From CAUZIZ01 sp965218775 (lineage in GTDB: Bacteria; Acidobacteriota; UBA6911; RPQK01; JAJDTT01): a stretch of DNA of 64,000 nt. The first letter of the stretch is position 1; every line of letters begins with the position of its first letter. The notes beneath the pieces are model-generated. The model had not been told where the DNA came from. It worked only from the letters and a program-made list of their open reading frames with translations, and ran no database searches. Below are positions 35,451 through 44,900 of the stretch, in pieces. The position numbers were made by a program, and so were the translations under genes. The DNA lies in the NCBI GenBank assembly GCA_965218775.1, contig CBDCLS010000005.1, positions 2,418,001 to 2,482,000 on the forward strand, given 5' to 3'.

Positions 35451-36548
35451 TCATAGGCGCTCTCGTTCTACAACCCAGATGTTGCGATAACGAACCGGGT
35501 TGCCGTGGTCCTGCAGGAAGATCGGGCCACGCTCGCGCTCGCGGCTTTCCGAAGTGTCACGGCCAGGTGGCGCCGGGGGCAGCACATACCCGTCGTGGAT
35601 CAAGACGCCATTGTGTCGCACGGTCATGGTCGCCGGTGAAGTCTTCTTTCCCGGGATGTCAAACTCGGCCATCACGAACTCGATGTCGTAGGTCTGCCAG
35701 GAGAGAGGGGGCAGGGACATATTGATCCGGGGACCGATCATTTCGTGAATCCCACCGCTGCGCCCGAATTTCGAGAGTCGCTCAAACTTATGACTCTCGT
35801 GGTGCCAGCCGAAGGAATCGACGATCTGTACTTCCCATTCCCGTTTGACGTAGATGCCGCTGTTACCCCGCTGCATGCCGCGCGCGGTAGGCATGAAGGG
35901 GCAAATGAACTCCAAGTGAATCCGGAGGCTGCCGAATTTTCGCCTGGAAGTCGTCCCGACATCCAGGAGTCGGTCGTCGAGTAGACGTCCGTCCAGCCAT
36001 TCATCCACATGGGTGCCGTCGAAGAGGACGATCGCGCCTGCCGGCGGTTCGGCACCGAGGGTAGGCGATTTGCGCTGCATCTTCCTCAGCCGAAAGTTTA
36101 CATCGTCCAGGCGGCTGTGGAGCATGTGGGCTTCGCCGGTGAAGACTCCTTCCCGGACCGAGCCGCGAAAATTGGAATTGGCGAACATCAGCCGTTCGCC
36201 GTGAACGCCATGAAAGGCGGTGCGGCCATCGTTGGTGGTTTCGCCTTTGATGTGAAAGACCGTGCCCTCGTCCCAGCCATCGCCGGGCAGTCCACCGGTG
36301 TAGAGCACACCTTGGAACTGGTGATTTCCGAGAGCAATCACCTGAATGCCGATGGGAAGTTCAGAACCCACCGTGCCAACGTATTCGCCTTGCACCTGGA
36401 AGTCGGCTCCCGCCTCGACGGGATTCGTGAATGTGGGGAACTTTTCGCTGGGATTGGTCGAGGCCGTCGTTTCAGGGGAGAACAAGAGGACAGCAAAAAG
36501 CAGCGCGGCATGGAGGATAGGTTGTCTATGCATTCTTGGGTGGACCAT
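35451..36548 (-). CDS. secreted DUF1080 (3-keto-disaccharide hydrolase-like) protein
   Basis: The product has 365 residues; the signal peptide follows MHRQPILHAALLFAVLLF. The N-terminal half has strands such as FQVQGEYVGTVGS and LPIGIQVIALGNHQFQGVLY. The C-terminal half is the DUF1080 concanavalin-like sandwich: LFDGTHVDEW, FGSLRIHLEFICPF, NSGIYVKREWEVQIVDSFG, TMTVRHNGVLIHDGYVL, and GPIFLQDHGNPVRYRNIWV near the C-terminus. The family binds or hydrolyses sugars (3-keto-disaccharides in characterised members). It starts six bases after the stop of the GHL10-like gene and is surely in the same operon. The start could be the ATG at 36548 or the internal one at 36533, which is closer to the signal peptide. 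Confidence 0.85.
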   Translation of the reverse strand: MVHPRMHRQPILHAALLFAVLLFSPETTASTNPSEKFPTFTNPVEAGADFQVQGEYVGTVGSELPIGIQVIALGNHQFQGVLYTGGLPGDGWDEGTVFHIKGETTNDGRTAFHGVHGERLMFANSNFRGSVREGVFTGEAHMLHSRLDDVNFRLRKMQRKSPTLGAEPPAGAIVLFDGTHVDEWLDGRLLDDRLLDVGTTSRRKFGSLRIHLEFICPFMPTARGMQRGNSGIYVKREWEVQIVDSFGWHHESHKFERLSKFGRSGGIHEMIGPRINMSLPPLSWQTYDIEFVMAEFDIPGKKTSPATMTVRHNGVLIHDGYVLPPAPPGRDTSESRERERGPIFLQDHGNPVRYRNIWVVERERL

Positions 36549-36553
36549 AACGT

Positions 36554-38338
36554 CTACTCCGTGATGAAGGTCATCTCCCAGTCTCCCACCTTCTTGAGTT
36601 GAGTGGTGCTCAAGTCTAGCTGGGGCTCACCCGCTTCCACCCAGGCTTCCAACTCCTCTCTGTGGCCGAGACGCTTGAGGTACTGCAGTTCGGTCCCGTA
36701 TCCGTGATGGAATGATGAGTGAACGTCGAACTCGGGTCCCCAGATCTTGGCGGAGTCCCAGAAGGTCAGGGATTCGACTCCCAGGCTGAATAGCTGATGG
36801 GCCTTGCGGTGGTACTGCTCGGGAGTCAGATGCCGAGGCATGATGTCCAAGCTGAGCTGGCACTGGGTACCTCGCGTCAGGGAGAGCCAGTACTCTACGT
36901 CGGACGGGTTTTCCCAGGCCAGCTCCCAGCTGTAGAGTCCCTCGGCCGAGGTATATGGAACCACGGTGTCGATAAGGTTCTCCTTGATCCAGGTTTCCAC
37001 GTCCAGGCCCCAGTAGAGATTCTCGTCCCGGTGGCCGAAGACCCACACCGAAAGTTTCTTGCTGCGTCCTTGTTCCTGGGCTACTTCGTCCAGCATCTTC
37101 CTTAGATCTCGGATGAAGTCGGTCATCACCTGGGCTCGGTGACGCAGCCAGCGGGGATCCCTTTCATCGAGTTGGCGGGGATCCTGTCCGTATTCCTCCT
37201 GAAAGCTTTCCAGCAGCGGGGGCTCGTACTCGACGTAAGGCGGCCGGCGATTAAAAAGCGGGCAGATCCCGTCCACCGGATAGTTGGCCATCTCCCGGAA
37301 CAGCGAGACCAGATACTGGCGGGCTTCAGGAAAGCTCAGTGAAGTGCGAGGAGCAAGAGTCCCGTCGCGGCGGGTAGCCCGCAGTTCGGGATGACGCTCA
37401 AGAAAGCCTCCTTGATTGACCTCTTCGAAGGGCGGCGAAAAGTGAAAGGGACCCATTCCCTCCGCAAATCGGTAGGAGGCGTAGAACTCCATGCCCAGCT
37501 CGTGGGCATGGTCCACCACGATCTGGAGGGGGTCGGTTCCCTGCTGGGCGTACTCTGTCCAGTTTTCTACTTTGCGTCGGTACTCGAACAAGGGGTAATC
37601 GTCCAGCTTGATGTGCTCGCTGGTTTCGACCCGACCGATCTCGGTGTAGTAGTTGCAGAGATCTCCGCAGGCGGCTTCCCAGTAGATGCGGCCGAAGTCG
37701 GTGTTCCGGTAGCCCTCGATCAGATCGCGGATGCTGTCCGGATCACTGTCGGGAAGCATCCCGGTTCCCCCGTCCTGAGTGGCGACTAGGCAGCGGGTGT
37801 CCTTTCTTATCCGGTCTGCCTCCAGGGCGGCTACTTCCTCCTCGGTCAAAGGGACCAGTTTGATGTAGATGATCCAGGCGTTCTCACAGGTGCTGCGGCT
37901 GGTTTCGCCACGCGGGACTAGCTCCCGGCAGAGCTGCTTGAAGGAGATCTGCCGGCCGCTGAGATCTGCCGTCTTCCAGAAGACATCCTGCGCGACCTGT
38001 CCGGGGTCGACCTCTGGTGGCGGAAGATAGAGCAGGGAGAAGGCTGGATCCGTGTCCAGTCGGGTCCAGATTCGCTGGCCCAGATAGGGTCTCCAGGCGG
38101 TGTTGAAGAGGCCGAAGTAGATGTCGTGCCAACCCTCAACCTGCAGAGGGTAGGTGGTTTCGGCGGCAGCGGTTTCGGCTCCCGCCCGCAGGGAGACACC
38201 ATTGAAGCTTTCAGCTTCGTAGTCGATCAGACGCCAGCTGAAGAGGGTGCCCTGGCGGCTGACGGCTGATGAAGGCTGGCATCGGTCCAGATCTGCCAGG
38301 TAGATGGGAGCGCTGGTTCGTACAGGGTCTATGGGCAT
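36554..38338 (-). CDS. GHL10-like glycoside hydrolase-related protein
   Basis: The product has 594 residues from the ATG at 38338, which follows GAGGAGAA. The first ~180 residues are beta-rich and then a TIM-barrel-like region begins. Barrel features are VVDHAHELGMEFYASYRFA, SLSFPEARQYLVSLFREMAN, YPVDGICPLFNRRPPYVEYE, KKLSVWVFGHRDENLYWGLD and VETWIKENLIDTVVPYTSAE. These match the family of glycoside-hydrolase-like-10 proteins common in Planctomycetota and Acidobacteriota. No signal peptide is visible on the chosen start, so it may be cytoplasmic. It is the first gene of a two-gene operon with DUF1080. Substrate and catalytic acid are not assignable. Confidence 0.75.
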   Translation of the reverse strand: MPIDPVRTSAPIYLADLDRCQPSSAVSRQGTLFSWRLIDYEAESFNGVSLRAGAETAAAETTYPLQVEGWHDIYFGLFNTAWRPYLGQRIWTRLDTDPAFSLLYLPPPEVDPGQVAQDVFWKTADLSGRQISFKQLCRELVPRGETSRSTCENAWIIYIKLVPLTEEEVAALEADRIRKDTRCLVATQDGGTGMLPDSDPDSIRDLIEGYRNTDFGRIYWEAACGDLCNYYTEIGRVETSEHIKLDDYPLFEYRRKVENWTEYAQQGTDPLQIVVDHAHELGMEFYASYRFAEGMGPFHFSPPFEEVNQGGFLERHPELRATRRDGTLAPRTSLSFPEARQYLVSLFREMANYPVDGICPLFNRRPPYVEYEPPLLESFQEEYGQDPRQLDERDPRWLRHRAQVMTDFIRDLRKMLDEVAQEQGRSKKLSVWVFGHRDENLYWGLDVETWIKENLIDTVVPYTSAEGLYSWELAWENPSDVEYWLSLTRGTQCQLSLDIMPRHLTPEQYHRKAHQLFSLGVESLTFWDSAKIWGPEFDVHSSFHHGYGTELQYLKRLGHREELEAWVEAGEPQLDLSTTQLKKVGDWEMTFITE

Positions 38339-38401
38339 GGGCGAATTCTCCTCAAGATTCGTTTCTGGTGGCGCGAACACGATCCGGACATTGAGCTACC
38401 T

Positions 38402-38421
38402 GATCTGGTATACATTAGATC
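38402..38421. promoter_or_regulatory. possible operator with dyad symmetry
   Basis: GATCT-G-GTATAC-ATT-AGATC is a partial palindrome centred on GTATAC, placed between divergent genes starting at 38338 and 38500. It resembles GntR/FadR-type operators (TGGTATACCA core). No GntR gene is in the window, so the assignment is weak. Confidence 0.3.
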
Positions 38422-38499
38422 GGGACCTTGAGGATATGCCAGCCCGAGACGGTCGAGCAAGGTGAGCTGGGGCCGTACCACGATTCTGATTCTGGCAAC

Positions 38500-38886
38500 A
38501 TGACTACTTCCGTCCTCCAAGGAATCATTCTCCTGCTTGGGGTCGTGATCTGTGTCCTGAGCGCCTTCGGCGTCTGCGCTCCCGTCAAGCTGACTGATTG
38601 GGTCAGGTCTGCCTGGTTGAAGAAGCCGACGTTCCTCTTTGCGGTGATAGTGCGTTTGGCCATGGGTCCCGTCCTGATCTTCGCTGCGCCGGGGTCGAAG
38701 TTTCCTCTTTTCTTCGAACTGCTCGGGTGGTTGTTCATCGTCGCGGCAATTGTCATTCTGGTCTCAGGTCGGGATCGAACCGGCCGACTGCTCGACTGGT
38801 TCGAGCGTTTTCCTACGTGGGTGATTCGCCTCTGGTGTTTGCTTGGCGTCCTCTTCGGTGGGTTCCTGATCTACGGCATCTCGTGA
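38500..38886 (+). CDS. small membrane protein of unknown function
   Basis: The product is about 128 residues from the ATG at 38500, with four hydrophobic segments: GIILLLGVVICVLSAFGV, FLFAVIVRLAMGPVLIFA, LGWLFIVAAIVILVSG and LWCLLGVLFGGFLIYGI. A longer frame from 38428 adds 24 polar residues and is less likely. The segment RLAMGPVLIFAAPGSKFPLF is reminiscent of small integral membrane proteins of unknown role. It is divergent to the GHL10-like gene. No ribosome-binding site is obvious. The hydrophobic pattern supports a real gene, but I do not recognise a family. Confidence 0.55.
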   Translation: MTTSVLQGIILLLGVVICVLSAFGVCAPVKLTDWVRSAWLKKPTFLFAVIVRLAMGPVLIFAAPGSKFPLFFELLGWLFIVAAIVILVSGRDRTGRLLDWFERFPTWVIRLWCLLGVLFGGFLIYGIS

Positions 38887-39136
38887 ATGCCCCTCAGACG
38901 AGTCGATCCGATATCCGCAGATCAGCTTCATCGGTAAGAAGATCGTGCAAGATCTGTTCAGCACCGCCAATAGCCGTGCTGGATCATGCTCAATTTACAC
39001 CCGGCTCATGGTCTCTTGTCAGCTTTGCAATGGGACAAGATTCCAATACCCTATCTGAATCACGGCTGCCTCAACCCTGTTCCCGAATCATGGCAAGCTA
39101 GCACGTATTTTCGCTAACGTAAGAAAGGAAACTACA

Positions 39137-39525
39137 ATGCCGATCAAGCCCAACCCGGTTAACTGGTTCGAGATTCCCGTCAACGACATGGCCAGAGCGA
39201 TCACATTCTACCAGTCGGTTTTTTGGGTCGATCTCACGGAGCATGAGATGGGACCGAACAAGATGGCGTTCTTTCCAATGGAATAGGCGCGGCCGGAGCA
39301 ACCGGCACTTTGATACGAGCAGATGGCTACACTCCCTCGCGAGAGGGTTCGCTCGTCTATATCACGGTTTCTCAGATCGATACGGCGCTGGGCAGGATCG
39401 GCGACGCTGGAGGCACGACGCTGCTGCCTAAGACCAGCATCGGCGAAAACGGTTTCATTGCACACTTTGCAGACTGTGAGGGAAACTGGGTCGCACTGCA
39501 CGAAGCTCCGTCAGCACAGGGATGA
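39137..39525 (+). pseudogene. VOC-family (glyoxalase/dioxygenase fold) gene with one-base frameshift
   Basis: A start at 39137 after AAAGGAAAC gives MPIKPNPVNWFEIPVNDMAR, then AITFYQSVFWVDLTEHEMG and KMAFFPME, where the frame stops at 39285. The adjacent frame continues IGAAGATGTLIRADGYTPSR, then EGSLVYITVSQIDTALGRIG, LLPKTSIGENGFIAHFADCE and GNWVALHE to 39525. Together they make a complete VOC protein of about 130 residues. Inserting one A in the sequence ATGGAATAGG restores the frame. It is therefore either a decayed gene or a single-base assembly error. VOC proteins of this size are usually metal-dependent or antibiotic-binding. Confidence 0.8.
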
Positions 39526-39833
39526 AAAAGGATCCGTGGTTGACCAGTCTGTGCCTCGGAGGAATCCTTCCTATTTCCTCCACTTTTTCAGCAGCTCCAA
39601 GGCAGCCGCACGTGCCAAGATTGTAATTAGATCGGACGCCAGCCTCTTGAGCTTCCAGGACGTGGACCAATTCCTTTCGCCAGGACGGTCTTGCCAGAGT
39701 GCTCCGTGCTCGCGAGTCATCTCGTGCTGGGGCGACCGAAAGTAAAACCTCCCGGTGGGTAGAGGTGGGCTAGATTCGTTAGGCCTCGGTTTGCTTTCCG
39801 ATCGCCGCACCGTTAGTCTAGCCTAGCTTTGTG
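39526..39833. other. intergenic region left of an insertion sequence
   Basis: No recognisable gene was seen; a short minus-strand frame (39571-39810) has no identifiable domain. The right end holds a cluster of TTAG/CTAG tetranucleotides at 39813, 39818, 39823 and 39834, the last being the insertion sequence's target duplication. Confidence 0.4.
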
Positions 39834-39837
39834 CTAG

Positions 39838-41937
39838 CCTCGATTTCCACGGCAGTACAAATGACGCCTTTCCGCTTCGAGCCCCCCGCCAGAATCCTTG
39901 ATCGGCGCGACTTGCGCCTGCTGTGTTTCCACCTACGTTAGTAAATAGAAGTACCTATTTGGATAGAGAGGTAATTCTATACCTAAAACCTGATCAAGGG
40001 ACGATCCCCACGCGAATGCTAGAAAAGTCTGGATATGAGGCAGAATAGAACCCTATCAAAGGCTGAGCATTTTCTGTCATTCATATCTAGTATAGTTATA
40101 GTTTGGAATACAGTAATCGGAATGGACTAACTAATGACACCCGACCGACCGTTCCGGAGGCCCAATTCTTCCTGGCCCCCGAATCGCCTCTGCAGCGCCA
40201 GTATGAGGCCTTGCGCTGCTTTTTCGTCGAAGGCTTGCCCTCGCAGCAGGTCGCCACTCGCTTCGGCTATTCCCCAGGAGCCTTCCGCGTCCTCTGTCAT
40301 CAGTTTCGCCATGATCTCAGCAAGCGCGCCCGCTTCTTTCAGGCGATTCGCCGGGGGCCTCAAGCGGCGCCCGCCCGCGATCGGGTGCGGGAACGGGCCG
40401 TCGCCCTGCGCAAGCGAAACCTCTCGGTCTACGATATCCAACGCGAGTTGGCCGCCGCCGGCCATTCCATCAGCATCAATGCGTTATCGATCCTGCTGCG
40501 AGAGGAGGGCTTCGCCCGACTGCCCCGGCGTCGGGATGAGCAACGCCCCGCCACCCTCAAGCCCGAAGCAGCAGCCATCGCCGACGTGCGGCAGATCAAT
40601 CTGGCCCCGCGCAGCTTTCGCACCCGGGTCGGCGGTCTGTTTCTGTTCGTCCCGCTGATGCGATCGATCGATCTCGGGGCGGTGCTGCAGCCCCCCCGCC
40701 TTCCCGGCTCCCAAATGATTCCCGCCGAGCAGGCCGTGCGCACCCTGCTGGCTCTGAAGCTGCTGGGCATCGAAAGAAAAAGTCATGTCATGGATCGGGT
40801 CTTTGACGAGGGCATCGCCCTTTTTGCCGGTCTCAATGTGGTGCCCAAGCGCTCCTACCTGGCCGCCTACAGCTCCCGGGTCGACCGACGCGCCAACCTG
40901 CGCCTCATGGGAGCCTGGTTTGAGCAGGTCCAAGCCGCCGGCCTGCCCCGGGGCTCTTCCTTCGATCTGGACTTTCACACCGTCCCCGCCAATAGCCAGC
41001 AGGAACCTTTGGACAAACACTATGTCTCTTCCCGCAGCCGCAGCCAAAAAGGCATCCTCGTTTTTTTGGCTCGGGACGCCACCGAGCGTGTCTTATGCTA
41101 CGCCAATGCGGGTGTCCCCCGGGCCGATCGAGCCGACGAGGTGCAACGCTTCGTCCAGTTCTGGCACCAACACAGCGGTCAGCCTCCGGCCGAACTCGTC
41201 TTCGATTCCCAGTTGACCACCTATGCTCATCTGAACCGCCTCAACCAACAGGGCATTGGCTTTATCACCCTGCGCCGCCGCTCCCAAAAAATGCTGGGCC
41301 AGATCTGGAGCCGCCCCGCCTCCGCCTGGCACCGCATCACCTTACCCGCCCTGACTCGGATCTTTCGCACCCCCAAAGTCCTGGACCAGCGGATCGTCCT
41401 GAAACATTACGAAGGTCCCCTGCGCCAGCTCACCCTCATGGAACTCGGTCACGAAGAACCGACCGTCCTACTGACCAACCATCTGCGCCGCGCCCCCTCG
41501 ACTCTGATCACCCGCTATGCCCAACGCATGCTCATCGAAAATGGCATCTCCGAAGCCATCCAGTTCTTTCACCTGGACGCGCTCTCTTCGATGGTGGGAC
41601 TCAAAGTGGATTTTGACCTCCAGATCACCCTCATGGCCAGCTCCCTATATCGACTCATGGCCGAGAAGATTGGTCGCGAATATCAGCGGGCTCAAGCCAA
41701 AAAGATCTTCCGAAATCTCCTCGACGTCTCGGCCCGGGTCCAGATCCAAGAGCAGCAAGTCACCGTCCACCTCGATAAGCGCGCCCATAACCCCTACTTG
41801 GTCGCCTCGGGCCTGGGTGATGATCCCACGCCCATGCCTTGGTTTGGCGGCAAAACTCTGGTCCTTCGATTTGACTAACCGACTCAACGGCTACCCTTAA
41901 AAAATGTTAGTCCTTTCCAGTACCGTGGAAATCGAGG
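39838..41937 (+). mobile_element. insertion sequence with CTAG target duplication
   Basis: The element is 2100 bases. Terminal inverted repeats CCTCGATTTCCACGG are at 39838-39852 and 41923-41937, flanked on both sides by CTAG (39834-39837 and 41938-41941). If CTAG is counted as part of the repeat, the match is 19 bases. It encodes one DDE transposase. It sits only nine bases before the start of the large surface-protein gene at 41951, so that gene has lost its original upstream DNA. The family is not assigned; the four-base YTAG-type target fits IS5- or IS4-related elements. Confidence 0.88.
40103..41878 (+). CDS. DDE transposase, IS4/IS1634-like, unclassified
   Basis: The product has 591 residues from a TTG start; no better start is visible upstream. 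The N-terminus has two helix-turn-helix-like stretches (LPSQQVATRFGYSPGAFRVL and LSVYDIQRELAAAGHSISIN). The catalytic part includes the candidate aspartates in SFDLDFHTVP and LVFDSQLTTYAHL. The candidate glutamate is in QRMLIENGISEAIQFFHLD. The tail LQITLMASSLYRLMAEKIG is typical of IS4-type transposases with a split insertion domain. The frame is intact between the two inverted repeats. Confidence 0.85.
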   Translation: MEYSNRNGLTNDTRPTVPEAQFFLAPESPLQRQYEALRCFFVEGLPSQQVATRFGYSPGAFRVLCHQFRHDLSKRARFFQAIRRGPQAAPARDRVRERAVALRKRNLSVYDIQRELAAAGHSISINALSILLREEGFARLPRRRDEQRPATLKPEAAAIADVRQINLAPRSFRTRVGGLFLFVPLMRSIDLGAVLQPPRLPGSQMIPAEQAVRTLLALKLLGIERKSHVMDRVFDEGIALFAGLNVVPKRSYLAAYSSRVDRRANLRLMGAWFEQVQAAGLPRGSSFDLDFHTVPANSQQEPLDKHYVSSRSRSQKGILVFLARDATERVLCYANAGVPRADRADEVQRFVQFWHQHSGQPPAELVFDSQLTTYAHLNRLNQQGIGFITLRRRSQKMLGQIWSRPASAWHRITLPALTRIFRTPKVLDQRIVLKHYEGPLRQLTLMELGHEEPTVLLTNHLRRAPSTLITRYAQRMLIENGISEAIQFFHLDALSSMVGLKVDFDLQITLMASSLYRLMAEKIGREYQRAQAKKIFRNLLDVSARVQIQEQQVTVHLDKRAHNPYLVASGLGDDPTPMPWFGGKTLVLRFD

Positions 41938-41950
41938 CTAGGACGCCGTC

Positions 41951-44900
41951 GTGACGAAGAGACGCTTTCTGCTTCCATTTTTTGCAGTCGGAGTTCTGAT
42001 ACTCGTAGGGACGGGTCTTCAGTTCGGCCAGCCCGACACAGAAAAGCCCCCCCCATACTCACGGATTGTCCGTTTCGTCCTGAAATCCCTACAGTTGGGC
42101 TGGATGAAGGATCTCGCAGTGCAGATTGCAGAAACGCCGCTCCTTCGCGCCGAGGCAAGAAAGAGGTTGGCCCACATCGTGCCGAGCTTCCGAGCTCAGC
42201 TGGTTCCGAGAGGTATTACCAATGGCCAGGGCAACTTTTTGCTGACGTTCCCACACACCGCCAACGGTTCCGCGGGAGGTCTGAAAATCCGCTCCAGCGT
42301 CACCTTGATCAACAACGCGGGAGTCGCCGCCGCCGGGACCATCTTTCTCAGAAAGAGCGACGGGACAGACCTGATCGTGACCACAGATCAGGGCACCGGA
42401 AGCTCCTTCCAGTTCAACCTGGGACCAGGAGAAGTCTTTCGGATCGAGACCGACGGAAGTGGGGACCTGGAAACGGGTTGGGTCGAAGTGGTGTCCGACA
42501 TTCCGGTATCGGGTTCGGGGGGATTCGACACCTTCGATTCGAACGATCGGATTCTTTCGACGGTCGGAGTGGCCGATTCCCCCCGAGGCCAGAGTTTCCT
42601 GGTCTTCCTCGATCGAACGGACGGCAAGAACACAGGATTCGCGGTGGCGAACACCAGCTCCAAGAACGATGCCGATGTCACCTTGACGCTGAAGCGTCTC
42701 GACGGGACGGTGGTGGCAACCACGTCGATCCTCCTCGGGCCCGGACGCCAGCTTCCCCGGTTCGTGCCCGAGGCCTTTCCGGAACTAGATCTGGATGGCT
42801 TCGTCGGAATCCTCAAGCTGGAGAGTGCGACCGAAATCTCGGTGACATCCCTTCGAACCCGTGGGACGCTGCTCACCTCGCTGCCGACTGCCCCGTTTGT
42901 GGAGGTCGCAGAGCCCGATGAAGACGATGTGCCTCCGCTCGTGTTCGCTCGAATTGCGGACGGCATTTTCGGGACGCTGGATTTCGAGACAACCCTCGTC
43001 TTCATGAACAACACAGCGCTGGATGCCGATGTCGCGATCACGATCTTCGACACCAACGGTCAGCCACTAGAGCTTGGCTTTGGGGAGAAGAGTGGATCCT
43101 CCTTCAGCGTGACGGTTCCCGCCGGTTGCGCCGTCCAGCTGGTGAGCGACGGCACCACCAACCCGGGAGCCGTTGGTTGGGTAACCGCACAAAGTAATGT
43201 ACCTGTGACGGGTGGGGCGGCCTTTACCCTTAAAGATCGACAGTCTGGGAGGGTGCTGTCCGACGTCGGAATCCCCAGTTCCGTGGTGACCGACAATATG
43301 AGCCTTTTTGTCCGGGTCGACGAGAGTATCGACACCGGCATTGGGATCACCGAGCCGACTGGTTTTCCGACTGAGGTCCGATTTCGGCTTTACGGCCAGT
43401 CGGTCGCGGACCCGGCGGCTAGTTTGCTTCGCCGTGGACCAACGATCAATCGTTCTCCCGACTTTCTCGAGCAACGCATCTTGACCTTCAATGGCTTGGA
43501 ACACAAAGGGCTATTCGTCTCTGAGCTTTTCCCCGACGTGCCCGAAGTAGCAGAAAGGCGCCTCTCGGGCCGACTCGAGGTGCAGGCGGTATTCGATGGC
43601 ATCGGGCCGATCCTCAAGGTCCCGATGGGTGGCATTACACTCACCGCGCGAGGAGCACTGCTCACCTCGCAGCCAGTCGCCGACCACAAGACTTTCTTTT
43701 CCCCTCACTTCTATTTTGTCCCGGCCACTGAGATCGCAGGTTCATCGCCCGGATTCTGTCTGGCCTATAATCAGAGGTCCGGGGAGCTTCCAATCGCCGC
43801 CGCCGAGTTTACGATCGGGGATGTCTCTCTCGACCTGTCCGGATTGGAAACCGATGAAGTCGGGACCTACGTCCTAAACGCATCGGGGTTTCTCATCATG
43901 GGAACCCTCTTCATTGCACCGCGGGAAGACGGCTCGGTGGATTTCTTCACTCTCGTGAACTTGGCCGGGGACGGCGAATCGAACCTATTCACAGGACAGA
44001 TTACGAATCTTGCGGGCGGAGGGATTCGGATCAAGACGGAGACGGACCCAAACGTCTATCTGTCCGATCAGTCCTCTCTCAGTCTGGGTGCTTACCTCAC
44101 CAACATCTGTTTTGATTCAGGGATTCTGCAGATGCCCGCTGAAGCCGGGAGCATCGAGATCACGGAGCGCTTCGAATCGGCCCCACCGAACCTCTTCTCG
44201 GAAACCCTGGCGGTGCCACTTCAGACCGGCGAGCGTCTGATCGCCGAGAGAACCTCTACCTATCTCGTCGAAAGTCCTGTTGCAGGCGCACCCCAAATCA
44301 ATGCCGTCTCTCCCTCGGAGGCCATCGGTGGAGGAGAACTAGAGGTCTCCGGTTCCGGTTTTTCGAGCAGCGGCGCCAACACCGTAACGCTCTCCAATGG
44401 CTCCTCGATGGAGCTGACCGTACTCGAAGCCAACTCAACGCGACTGCTGACCCGGGTGCCGCAAGGTGTACAGAGTAGCATGCTCATGGTAGAAACGGAC
44501 GGACAGAACTCGAATCCGTACCAGGTCAGAGTCGCTTTCGCTCCCGATGCGGCTGTGATTCCGGCCTCGAGGCAGGCCGGTGACCACACGCCCCTGAAGA
44601 TCGAGATCCGTCAACAGCGAGGGTCCATCTCACTGCTCGATTTTAGTCTCACCAACTCGTTGGGAGAGTGGAACTTGTCAGGTCTCTCTGCGGATCAGAA
44701 GGTCGGCGAACTCGAAGTCGTGTTTCCGGAACTGAGCTCGCTGTCTGAACCGACCGTCCTCGACCTGATCGTGGAGTCGATGTCGGGCGAGGTTGCGGTG
44801 ATCAACGCAATCGACCCGAGCGAAGATGAACCAGAAACCCAGTTCGTGATTCGGATCGAAAGGGCTTCGGATCGGCTAACGGCCACTTCGCCGGAGATCG

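Noticed and set aside
39571..39810. Short minus-strand frame left of the second insertion sequence
   Set aside because: 79 codons, no domain, no ribosome-binding site and no conserved-looking pattern.
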